Source: Candidatus Altimarinota bacterium (GTDB lineage: Bacteria; Patescibacteriota; Gracilibacteria; BD1-5; UBA2023). Taken from it: a stretch of DNA of 8,537 bases. Positions 1 to 7,210 of the stretch are shown piece by piece. The DNA is taken from contig SSGK01000058.1 in assembly GCA_008015855.1 (NCBI GenBank), forward strand, positions 1 to 8,537, written 5' to 3'. The notes beneath the pieces are model-generated. The model did not search any database and had not been told where the DNA came from. It was given only the letters and a program-made list of their open reading frames with translations. Both the position numbers and the translations under genes were made by a program. Each line of letters begins with the position of its first letter. The first letter of the stretch is position 1.

Positions 1-2451
1 CCACTAATAAGCGTTTTTTCATCTATGGGTCGTACACTCAAGCATATCATGCTCGAAATCATGGTTGATCGTGCAAACGAGAAATGAGTTTTTGTTGCGT
101 CCCAAATCCTCTCAACGCTCCATACCTTAGTAGATATTCGTCCTCCAAAGTGGAAATTTTGGGAATCAAGAAAGCTCCCTTGGTTTCAATTTGAAGTGGT
201 AGCAATCGGAGGAGTTATCCGTTTTTATATTCTCACACAGGCGGAATATAAGAATTTTATCGAGGCACAGTTTTATGCTCACTATCCTGATATTGAGATT
301 CGAGAAGTAGAAGATCCACTTACTGGCATGACCCTTCGTACCGCTCATGCAAAACTCGCGCATTATTCGCTCGATGAGATTAAGCTCTATACAAATCTGA
401 AAGATAGAACCGAAAAAGATACGGTTGATCCATTATCGAGTATAACGAGCGTATTAGCAAAGACTCCGAAGGATGCGGTAGCACTCTTTCATGTTGATTT
501 TTCTCCGCTTCCCGATGAAAAATGGCGTACAAAATCAAAGCTTCAGATACTCGGAAGTCATTTTATTCCTGATTTTTTAAAGCGCCCACTCCTTGCTGGG
601 AGCTTTTTTCTGCAACTCATCCTTTTTCCATTTCGAATCCTCTCCACTTTTATAGGATTTTTGGTGCGTGGATCATGAGAACATCATAATGAGCACGATG
701 CACATAATGAAAAATGAGAAAATATCTCAACGAAAAAAGATATGTTTGGATATTCGGTAGCGATTCGTGTCGGAAAAACACTTTCAGATCGACCAACGGA
801 CGCGACTTTTTTGAGAGAACTCTGAGGATCGCTCCATATTTTCTCTAATCCGAATGGAAATCGATTTCTCTTACAACCTCTTACCGTAACAAAACGAGAA
901 GATTGGTATGTGATTCCAAAGAAACAATGAATTCTCTCGGTCCATGAATTAGCAGGGATGGTGCATCTTCCGACTATCTATGTAAAGACTCCAGGTATTA
1001 ACTGGATTATGACGCGCAAATTTGAACCACCGCATAATCTTCCAACCGTAACGAATGATATGACTCCGATTGGAGTGGCAAATTTCCGTGGAGGGGAACA
1101 ATCATTTGGAATTAAGCCGATAGATCGAGCGAGACATATTTATATCATCGGAAAAACGGGAATGGGTAAATCGACCCTTCTCGAAAATATGCTCTACAGT
1201 GATATCCTTTCAGGGCGAGGAATCGGACTTATCGACCCACATGGAGACTTGGCAGATACGATTCTTGCGAATATTCCAAAATCACGAACCAATGATATCG
1301 TCCTCTTCGATCCATCGGATAGTAATTTTCCGATTGCATTTAATATGCTTGAAAATAGTCGACCAGAACTTACGCCGATTGTGGCGAGCGGCCTCGTTTC
1401 TATCTTTAAAAAGATGTTTGCGGATAGCTGGGGGCCTCGTCTCGAATATATCTTACGAAATACTATTCTGACGCTCCTCATGGTGCCAGACACCACTCTT
1501 ATCTCGATACCACTCATCCTTACCCATGAAGCATACAGAAAGAAGGTAGTATCAAAAATAACTGACCCAATACTCGTCCAATTCTGGACACAGGAATTTG
1601 AAAAGATGGCACCCGCACAGATGAGCGAAGCGGTGAATCCGATTCTCAATAAGGTAGGGCAATTCCTTTCTTCTCCACTCCTTCGAAATATCCTTGGGCA
1701 ACCGAGAAATCCATTCTCCCTCCGATGGATTATGGATAATGGAAAGATTTTTATCGTAAATCTTTCGAAGTGAAAGATCGGAGAAGATGCGAGTGCACTT
1801 CTCGGTGCGATGATGGTTACAAAATTCCAGATTGAAGCGATGACTCGTGCGGATATTCCAGAAAATGAACGCCGTGACTTCGGGCTCTACGTAGATGAAT
1901 TCCAGAATTTTGCGACGGATTCATTTGCAACGATTCTTTCAGAAGCGCGAAAGTATAAGCTCACTCTTACGATGGCGAATCAATATATTGCACAGATGCC
2001 AGAAACCGTACAGACTGCGGTGTTTTGAAACGTTGGTACGCTTGTCTCATTTCAGGTATGACACCATGATGCTCTCGTTTTAGCGGATGTATTCTGAGGG
2101 GAGGATGTTATCCTTCCGAATGATCTCACGAATCTCCGAAAGTATGATATTTATACGAAACTTCTCATTGATGGTATGCCATCTCCGGTATTTTCTGCGA
2201 CGACTTTTGCACCACTTCATCAGAGAATGGAGGTTCCAGAACAGCAATCTCGTGATGTACTCCTTCGAATCAGTCGTGAAAAGTACACAAAGAAACGAGA
2301 ATTTGTAGAGAAAAAAATTGCAGAATATGCCACAAAGATTACCGAAGAAGAAAAGAAATATCAAAAAGACCAAATGGCATACAAAGAGAAGATAAAGGAA
2401 GAGAAGAAGAAAAAAAGTGACGAAGAAAGAGAAAAACAGACTAAAAAATAA
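1..2451 (+). CDS. VirD4/TraG-like type IV secretion coupling ATPase, 5'-truncated by window edge, UGA=Gly
   Basis: This is the C-terminal 816 residues of a membrane-associated P-loop ATPase of the VirD4/TraG/TrwB coupling-protein kind, which feeds DNA or protein substrates into a type IV secretion or conjugation channel. The Walker A motif GKTGMGKS is at 1150-1173, followed by GLIDPHGDL near 1225 and the acidic ATPase motif LYVDEFQNF at about 1885-1911. The motifs SEARKYKLTL and QYIAQM follow, as is usual in this family. A hydrophobic stretch at about 580-670 could be a membrane segment. The tail (about 2269-2448) is Lys/Glu-rich and probably a charged helix or coiled coil. Nine in-frame TGA codons (85, 676, 715, 823, 928, 1771, 2026, 2059, 2095) must be sense. 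Those at 1771 (NLSK-G-KIGED) and 2026 (VF-G-NVGTL) fall where relatives have glycine. The stop is TAA at 2449. The start lies left of the window. The family assignment is strong; the transported substrate is unknown. Confidence 0.9.
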
Positions 2452-2462
2452 AGCTCGAATTC

Positions 2463-2491
2463 TTGCAAAAGGAATAAAAATTTGCTACTAT
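2463..2491 (+). promoter_or_regulatory. Promoter for the MFS-like gene (-35 TTGCAA, extended -10 TGC-TACTAT)
   Basis: TTGCAA at 2463-2468 and TACTAT at 2486-2491 are separated by 17 bases, and a TG dinucleotide sits one base before the -10 box, giving an extended -10. Transcription would start near 2498, leaving about 20 bases of leader before the GTG at 2518. Its layout closely matches the promoter at 4130-4158. It is predicted from sequence only. Confidence 0.6.
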
Positions 2492-2517
2492 AAAGATATC
2501 TCAATCACTCTATTCCC

Positions 2518-4125
2518 GTGTCAGATATTCAAGAAACTTCATCATCCGTCTCACCCGCAATACCAGAAACTCAGGCTGATACAACCGTATCAGCTGTTTC
2601 AGCTCCTCAAGATACAACCCACGATGATACGGTTGTTATTTCTGCGAATACAGCGCTCGATGGGTATCGACTCAAGAATTTCTATATTACCAATGCCTTT
2701 CAAGGATTTGTTTGGATGATATTTCACTTTTCAGTGGTATTCTTTTTCACTTTTCAGATTCAAAGTGTTGCACTCGTTGGTATATTTCTCGGGATAGCGA
2801 ATTTTATTGCCTTTCTCGTAGATATCCCAGTAGGTCTCGTGCAACGATACTATTCTACGAAGAAACTTTTTCTTTTTTCTGCATTTCTTCAACTCATCGC
2901 GATTGGAATATTCTTCAACTTTATCTACAACGTATTTTCTATAGCGAGTGGTGTAACAGGAGTGATTGCTCCTGAGGGGATTCAAGAGGGAATTGACTGG
3001 TTTTTTGGAAGTGCGATTAACTGGGTAGGAATTCTCGTTGCTTCAATGTGTTATGGTCTTGCAAAAGAAATCAATGATATATCAACCTATGGATATATCC
3101 TATCGAATGCAAACCCAAAGGATTATGTAACGATTCTCGCAAGAAATAATATTACCTATGGTCTTGGTTCTCTTCTCGGACTGATCTTATCATGAGTTAT
3201 CTTGAGTTTTAGTCCCACATTTGCGGTAATATCTCTCGCACTCATTATTATTGGATTCATTGCATTTACGAATCGATTCTTTGATAATTCAAATGAATCA
3301 ATCGAAGCAAAAGATATTCAGTCATTTACGATATGAGTGAAGAAACTCAATACTGAGAATGTTCGTGAATATATGACAAGTACCATCTCAAAGGTTGATC
3401 TCCCAAAGATTCTCGCCGAAGGGAAGTATATTTTCTTGAAACCAAGGCAAAAATCAGAAACAAAACTCAATTGGAAGGAATTGGCTCAAGAGACAAAAGC
3501 AACGGGTATTGTTATCTGGAAAATCATGCTCCACACGCCTCCGTATATGGTGCTCTATTGGACTATGTCACTCGTGCTCGTATTTGGATTCTGGGATACA
3601 TTTGCTTCCACATTCTTGATTGATTTTCTGGATGAGATTAAACCAGGATGGAGTTATATTCTCCTTGCTCTTATTGCAGTTCCGGCTATGGGACTTCAAG
3701 AACTTATGTCAAAATTAGCTGAAAAGATTGGCATTAAGATGGTAGCGTATATTGGATTTGCTCTCTCCGGACTTTCACTCATTGCTATGGGTATCTCATC
3801 ACTCATTAGTGGTCCAGTTATAATCCTTGCATGTGCTATTATTAATAGTGTAGGATATGCAGCGGGTATGGCACTTGGTCAAAATCAATTTCTCGAAAAT
3901 TATAACCGTATCTATGCAAAGACGATGGATCTCAAGGAAATTGATTCGAATGCTTCTGCTGGGCCGATGAAGATTCTTCAAAATATGGCAAATGTAGTCG
4001 GTCTCGTATTCGGATGACTTATACTCGGACTTCTTGGATATGTTGGATTCTTTATTGTATTCTGACTTGTGATTCTTGGGCTTCTTGCATGGAGTATTCG
4101 CCATCAGGATGAAGTAGATGTGTAA
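2518..4125 (+). CDS. MFS-like multi-pass membrane transporter, UGA=Gly
   Basis: A 535-residue integral membrane protein, probably of the major facilitator superfamily, with unknown substrate. The first ~50 residues are a hydrophilic Ser/Thr/Ala-rich cytosolic extension. About five to six hydrophobic helices follow, then a soluble linker of roughly 90 residues after the UGA at 3334, then a second set of about six helices. This two-bundle layout and the length suit MFS. The start is GTG at 2518, just downstream of a good promoter, with no Shine-Dalgarno sequence; a pyrimidine-rich CTATTCCC precedes it. Four internal TGA codons (3193, 3334, 4015, 4063) read as glycine inside hydrophobic helices or the linker, and the gene stops at TAA 4123. 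Under the standard code it would break into pieces at each of these. It lies 66 bases after the coupling ATPase gene. Its presence among secretion genes is suggestive, but no functional link can be shown here. Confidence 0.78.
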
Positions 4126-4129
4126 GCAT

Positions 4130-4158
4130 TTGCTTTTATTGGCGTTCTCTGCTATGAT
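4130..4158 (+). promoter_or_regulatory. Promoter for the triple pilin-like gene (-35 TTGCTT, extended -10 TGC-TATGAT)
   Basis: TTGCTT at 4130-4135 and TATGAT at 4153-4158 are spaced by 17 bases, with TG at 4150-4151 forming an extended -10. The predicted start of transcription near 4165 leaves a leader of about 18 bases that is mostly pyrimidine (TTCTTTTTTCCT) and lacks a Shine-Dalgarno sequence. Confidence 0.6.
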
Positions 4159-4182
4159 AGTTATAGATTTTTCTTTTTTCCT

Positions 4183-5181
4183 ATGCGTAAACTTATTTTG
4201 TTTTGTCTCATAGCAGGCTCATTCTTTACTTCTGCAGTACATGCTGATTTTTCAGAAGGGATTCCTGGTACATACGATGTGAAACAGACGAATGTAACAG
4301 TAAATGCCTGAGAAGGTGCAAATAATGAGCACTTTGGAATATTTGATCGATTCACTCATTTTATTGATGGATGAGATCTTTCAACGGATGAGATTATTAG
4401 TACGGATGGTTCGACGGGAATTTTTGCAAAAATTGCCAACTCTATACGTGAGCTTATTATCTTTGTTGCAGTATTATTTCTATTCACGGGAGTACTCAAA
4501 CTCTTCTTTTCTGATATGAGTGAAGATGCTCGTGTGAGCTGGAGAAAGAGTCTTATATGGATTACTCTCGGTATTATTATCATGGGTATCGCTCCGACGG
4601 TGTGGAATATTCTCTTCAACAATGATGTAGAATGAATGACCGCAGGACGTCTCTATTATTCAGTAATCGAGAAATTAATTCAGCTCCTTCAATTCCTTGG
4701 TTGATTTGGTTTTATTGCCATGATGGTGTATGCCTTCTATGTGATTGTGACCGCAGGCGGACAAGAAGATGCTCTCAAGAAATGAAAAAATACGGTGATC
4801 TATGCAGTTTTTGGTTTCGTCCTTCTCAAGGTTCCAGAAATTCTTGTAAAATACGTATACGGAGACCTTCATCCAAATTGTCGAACATTTACTTTCTCGC
4901 TTACTTCGTGTAAGGTTCGATCGGAACAATCACTCGATGGTGCTGGTATTATCGGAATCTTCGCTCAGATATTCAATTATGTAAATGGATTCCTCTTTCT
5001 CCTCTGTGTCCTCCTCGTGCTCTATGCTGGATGGCTTGTATTCATCAGTGGATGAGATGATGAGAAGCTCAAACAAGCAAAGAAAACTATTATTTATGCG
5101 GGAATTGGGCTTATTATTCTGGTAGCAAGTCTTGCCATCTTCCGATTCTTCATCATGGAAGGAAATATTATGAATGTATAA
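4183..5181 (+). CDS. Secreted-leader membrane protein with three pilin-like (TrbC/VirB2-type) modules, UGA=Gly
   Basis: A 332-residue protein with an N-terminal signal peptide (MRKLILFCLIAGSF..., likely cleavage after V-H-A at residues ~20-22), then a polar stretch and about six to seven transmembrane helices. Helix, short charged loop, helix is repeated three times. Module B carries GGQEDALKKGKNTVIYA (residues 192-208) and module C GGDDEKLKQAKKTIIYA (290-306), 9 of 17 identical without gaps. A more diverged copy around residues 113-127 keeps E-D-A and the hydrophobic helix after it. This loop pattern is what I know from small single-module TrbC/VirB2-like pilins of CPR bacteria. A loop between B and C holds two cysteines that could form a disulfide. 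Six TGA codons (4309, 4372, 4633, 4702, 4783, 5053) read as glycine; the one at 5053 aligns with a GGA glycine in module B. The stop is TAA. With the nearby VirD4-like ATPase it is probably part of a type IV secretion, conjugation or DNA-uptake apparatus, but structural pilin versus VirB6-like channel is undecided. Confidence 0.72.
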
Positions 5182-5191
5182 AATGAATTAT

Positions 5192-5218
5192 AAAAAACTC
5201 CCAAGAAGGGAGTTTTTT
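5192..5218. terminator. Bidirectional intrinsic terminator between convergent transcription units
   Basis: The stem AAAAAACTCCC (5192-5202) pairs with GGGAGTTTTTT (5208-5218) around the 5-base loop AAGAA. A T run follows on the + strand and a T run is also present on the - strand, so it can serve both the pilin-like gene (+) and the glutaredoxin gene (-). Its right arm reaches the first base of the glutaredoxin stop codon (5218-5220). Confidence 0.85.
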
Positions 5219-5469
5219 TATGGGTTTTGTATGATTGGAAGGAGTTTTCATTCATCATGGAGTGCCTTTATGTCACTGTACCCACCAAGACAGGTATCAT
5301 CTTGAAATATCTGAGGAACGGTACGCATTCCTGATTTTTTCATGATATCCATGAGTACATCCGGAGTATTGGTAACATCTATTTCTTGGTATTCACATCC
5401 GAGACTCGAGAGAAGAAGTTTTGCCTGTACACAGTAGGGGCAGTAATCTTTGGTATAAACAGTAATCAT
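5218..5469 (-). CDS. Glutaredoxin, UGA=Gly near C-terminus
   Basis: An 83-residue single-domain glutaredoxin, a cytosolic dithiol-disulfide oxidoreductase. The CPYC active site is at residues 10-13 after a beta strand (MITVYTKDY). The cis-proline motif RTVP and the C-terminal LGGYSDI then HDEGKL are the usual positions for glutathione contact and the last helix. The glycine of HDE-G-KL is encoded by TGA at 5248-5250, exactly where typical glutaredoxins have glycine. Translation then continues for nine residues to TAA at 5218-5220, inside the terminator stem. There is no Shine-Dalgarno; a pyrimidine tract (TTTCCTTTCTCCT) abuts the ATG. It is the last gene of the five-gene operon, 32 bases after rhodanese. 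The usual reductant is glutathione, whose availability in these reduced genomes is uncertain; thioredoxin-linked or other thiol partners are possible. Confidence 0.9.
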
Positions 5470-5501
5470 AGGAGAAAGGAAATTATTGGATAAGGTTTAT
5501 T

Positions 5502-5843
5502 TTAGAAGAATAAAAATCGTTTTGGAAGGGAACTGCTGGTAATCTTATCGGTATATTTTCCGAATAGATGCATCCCTCATTCTAAGTTCTTGGCGTGTAT
5601 GCCGTGGGTTGCAAGAAATCGACACCCTTCACGACTTCGAGCCCCACTATAACACACAAGAATAATCTCTTTTTTTGTATCGATGGTATCGATTTTTTCA
5701 GGGAGTTGCATGAGAGGGATGTGTATGGACTGAGTAATATGCGTTTCATTGAATTCACGACTACTTCGCACGTCGATAATGAGACATTCCTTTCATTCCG
5801 TAAGGAGTGTATTGAGTTCTTCGGCAGAAATAGATGCAATCAT
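5502..5843 (-). CDS. Single-domain rhodanese (sulfurtransferase), UGA=Gly
   Basis: A 113-residue single-domain rhodanese-like sulfurtransferase that would carry sulfane sulfur as a persulfide on Cys64. It shows the CH2A-like LIIDVRSSREF (residues 21-31), the HI.QSIHIPL segment and the active loop CYSGARS (64-70), followed by GCRFLATHGI and NLEGGM (86-91). The six-residue loop C-x4-R type fits thiosulfate or persulfide substrates rather than arsenate or phosphate. Two TGA codons, at 5793-5795 (residue 17) and 5577-5579 (residue 89 in NLE-G-GM), read as glycine, and the second is a family-typical glycine. The residue after GGM is His rather than the frequent Ala-Trp, and a short basic/aromatic tail ends at TAA 5502. 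The ATG begins two bases after the thioredoxin stop, so the two are almost certainly co-transcribed. Direct sulfur relay with the thioredoxin and glutaredoxin is inferred from context. Confidence 0.9.
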
Positions 5844-5845
5844 AT

Positions 5846-6163
5846 TTACGAAAGGTGTGATTCGATTATTTTTGTAAGCTCTCATACTTCATGAATCCCC
5901 ATGAGTTTTTGAACAGGCGTTCCATCCTTATAGATTATGAGCGTCGGAATACTTCGGATTCAAAGTGTTTGAGGAATGATAGGTTCATTGTCGACATTGT
6001 GTTTCATGATTCGAGCTCGCGTTCCAATTTCTTTTGCTAATTCTTCTAGGATGGGTCACATAATCTGACATGGCCCACACCAAGGTGCATAGAAATCTAC
6101 GAGTGTTACTCCTGTACTGGTATCTCGTTCAAAATTCGAATCGGTTGATGTAAAAACAATCAT
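5846..6163 (-). CDS. trxA: Thioredoxin, UGA=Gly
   Basis: A 105-residue cytosolic thioredoxin, a typical full-length single domain that reduces disulfides and can also reduce protein persulfides. It has the canonical WCGPC active site (residues 28-32) after LVDFYAP, the motif NVDNEP (56-61) and the cis-proline loop IRSIPT (Pro73) followed by LIIYKDG. Three TGA codons read as glycine: residue 36 after the active-site helix (6056-6058), residue 68 in L-G-IRSIPT (5960-5962), where thioredoxins commonly have glycine, and residue 94 (5882-5884). The stop is TAA at 5846, two bases before the rhodanese start. The ATG follows the ferritin-like gene by 13 bases without a Shine-Dalgarno sequence. No signal peptide is visible, so it should act in the cytoplasm. 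Which cellular disulfide or persulfide it serves is not shown. Confidence 0.93.
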
Positions 6164-6176
6164 AGTTTCTATCGAG

Positions 6177-6878
6177 TTATTGAATATTTTTTCATTTTCC
6201 ATTTCCCATTCCATGACCATTTCCCATTCCATGTCATGATCCTGCTTGTGTTCCTGATACGGGAAGATTATTTTTGAGCAAAAGTTCTGTCATTTTTTGA
6301 TTGAGAGGTCCTACTGATTGTGCCTCTTCTTTGGTAAGAAATGTCTTCGTATCGAGACTTGGAGTATGCTTGTATGCTTCTGCCATACGGATGAAGGCAC
6401 GAAGATGATTAAAACTTCCTCCACCAATATTTTCAAATACCAATCGAACATCTGCGAGCTCTATTTTTTTATACTCATCAACGAGGTGATTGATATCACC
6501 TGTTTCAATGATAATACCCGCTTCGATTGCACCAGTAACACTTCTTTCGATCATATTTTTGAGGGAAGTATAGGCACCACTGTATGTTCCAAAATCGGTA
6601 GGAATTGGAAGATTGTATTTTTCAAGGAGCCTTCCAACAGACTTCATATGATTCTGTTCCGATTCGATAATATTAGCTATCTCTTTTTCCGCTGGGTATT
6701 TTGCAAGCATTTCTTTATAGAGTGTATTCGCAAGAAGTTCTTCTTGGTATGCACTGATGAGAATAGTACTATATGTTCCCGAGAGTTCGTTGGAAGTACC
6801 GGTCGTATCTCCGGTATTTCAAAGTGAACAAGAGAGTGCAATAAAAGGGAGACAAAGGGCAAGAATAGAGTATTTCAT
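6177..6878 (-). CDS. Ferritin-like DUF2202 probable lipoprotein with Gly-His-Met tail, UGA=Gly
   Basis: A 233-residue protein beginning with a hydrophobic signal (MKYSILALCLPFIALSC) and a lipobox-like ALSC at residues 14-17, so probably exported and lipid-anchored; the -3 residue is Ala rather than Leu, so this is not certain. The body resembles DUF2202, a ferritin-like four-helix family. Possible metal ligands are E47, E74-x-x-H77 in ESEQNHM, E119/E125 and H131, then the family-typical FENI..GS.NHLRAF segment (148-162). The C-terminal 19 residues are a tail rich in Gly, His, Met and Asn, with GHGMGN repeated twice, which could bind copper or iron. TGA codons at 6819-6821, 6234-6236 and 6192-6194 read as glycine; without them both the signal peptide and the tail are lost. 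Second gene of the operon, 13 bases after the repressor. The biochemical role of DUF2202 is not established; a metal-linked redox or storage role outside the membrane is inference. Confidence 0.8.
6199..6234. repeat. Two tandem copies of an 18-bp repeat encoding GHGMGN
   Basis: The unit CCATTTCCCATTCCATGA (6199-6216) is repeated at 6217-6234 with only the last base changed. On the - strand each copy encodes GHGMGN in the tail of the ferritin-like protein. The corresponding first glycine is TGA in one copy and GGT in the other. Confidence 0.85.
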
Positions 6879-6891
6879 AGAGAAAAATGAA

Positions 6892-7191
6892 TTATAAATT
6901 ATGAGATGAACACCATTCATTTTGTAAATGGGTAATAAGTGAGAGAATCCGAGTATCACGTATACGATAAAAGACGTATTGACCATCCTTTTGTGCCTCA
7001 AGTATTCATTCTTCTTTGAGTCTAGAGAGGAATTGAGAGAGTTGAGACTGTGAGATATCACAGAGCTTTTCCAATTCCCCCACACTTTTTTCAGAAGATG
7101 CGAGTTTGCAGAGGATAAGAAGGCGTTTTGGGTGAGCAATAAGCTTGAGGGTATCACTGATTTCAGAAGCGCGTAATTCGAGTTCGTGCAT
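6892..7191 (-). CDS. ArsR-family repressor with BigR/SqrR-like cysteine pair (putative persulfide sensor), UGA=Gly
   Basis: A 99-residue winged-helix repressor of the ArsR/SmtB family. The order is a dimer helix, IAHPKRLLILCKL, SVGELEKL, recognition helix SQSQLSQFLSRLKEEG and wing KDGQYVFYRI. Cys28 (in LLILC) and Cys94 (in NEWC) are 66 residues apart. From memory, BigR (Cys42/Cys108) and SqrR (Cys41/Cys107) have the same spacing; those sensors respond to persulfide by linking the two cysteines. The classic ArsR/SmtB metal motifs are not evident, and a third Cys (44) is present. TGA at 7006-7008 is the glycine of LKEE-G-IL, a family-typical position. I chose the ATG at 7191, because an in-frame ATG seven codons upstream (7212) overlaps the predicted -10 box. 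First gene of the five-gene operon, so it probably represses its own operon. Sensing of metal or another oxidant remains possible. Confidence 0.88.
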
Positions 7192-7210
7192 AATGACAGA
7201 TGAATGTATC

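Noticed and set aside
1194..1649. Open reading frame on the - strand inside the ATPase gene
   Set aside because: It lies antisense to the Walker motif region, has no family resemblance or start signals, and is a shadow of the real gene.
85..2097. Broken or frameshifted coupling ATPase gene, or several small genes
   Set aside because: The frame never shifts, only TGA interrupts it, and family motifs continue across each TGA. Reassignment explains all cases.
6199..6234. CRISPR-like or regulatory repeat
   Set aside because: There are only two adjacent copies with no spacers, in frame within a coding tail.
5248..6821. UGA as selenocysteine in the redox genes
   Set aside because: The UGAs are not at the catalytic Cys positions, which are coded as ordinary Cys. 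They occur equally in membrane and ATPase genes, and fall at family glycines.
6318..6827. Long + strand open frame opposite the ferritin-like gene
   Set aside because: The translation is Cys/Phe-rich with no recognisable domain; it mirrors the codon usage of the real - strand gene.
1..7191. UGA as tryptophan (code 4, Mycoplasma-like)
   Set aside because: Conserved contexts such as L-x-IRSIPT in thioredoxin, HDE-x-KL in glutaredoxin and NLE-x-GM in rhodanese call for glycine, and Trp is normally coded by TGG, for example in WCGPC.
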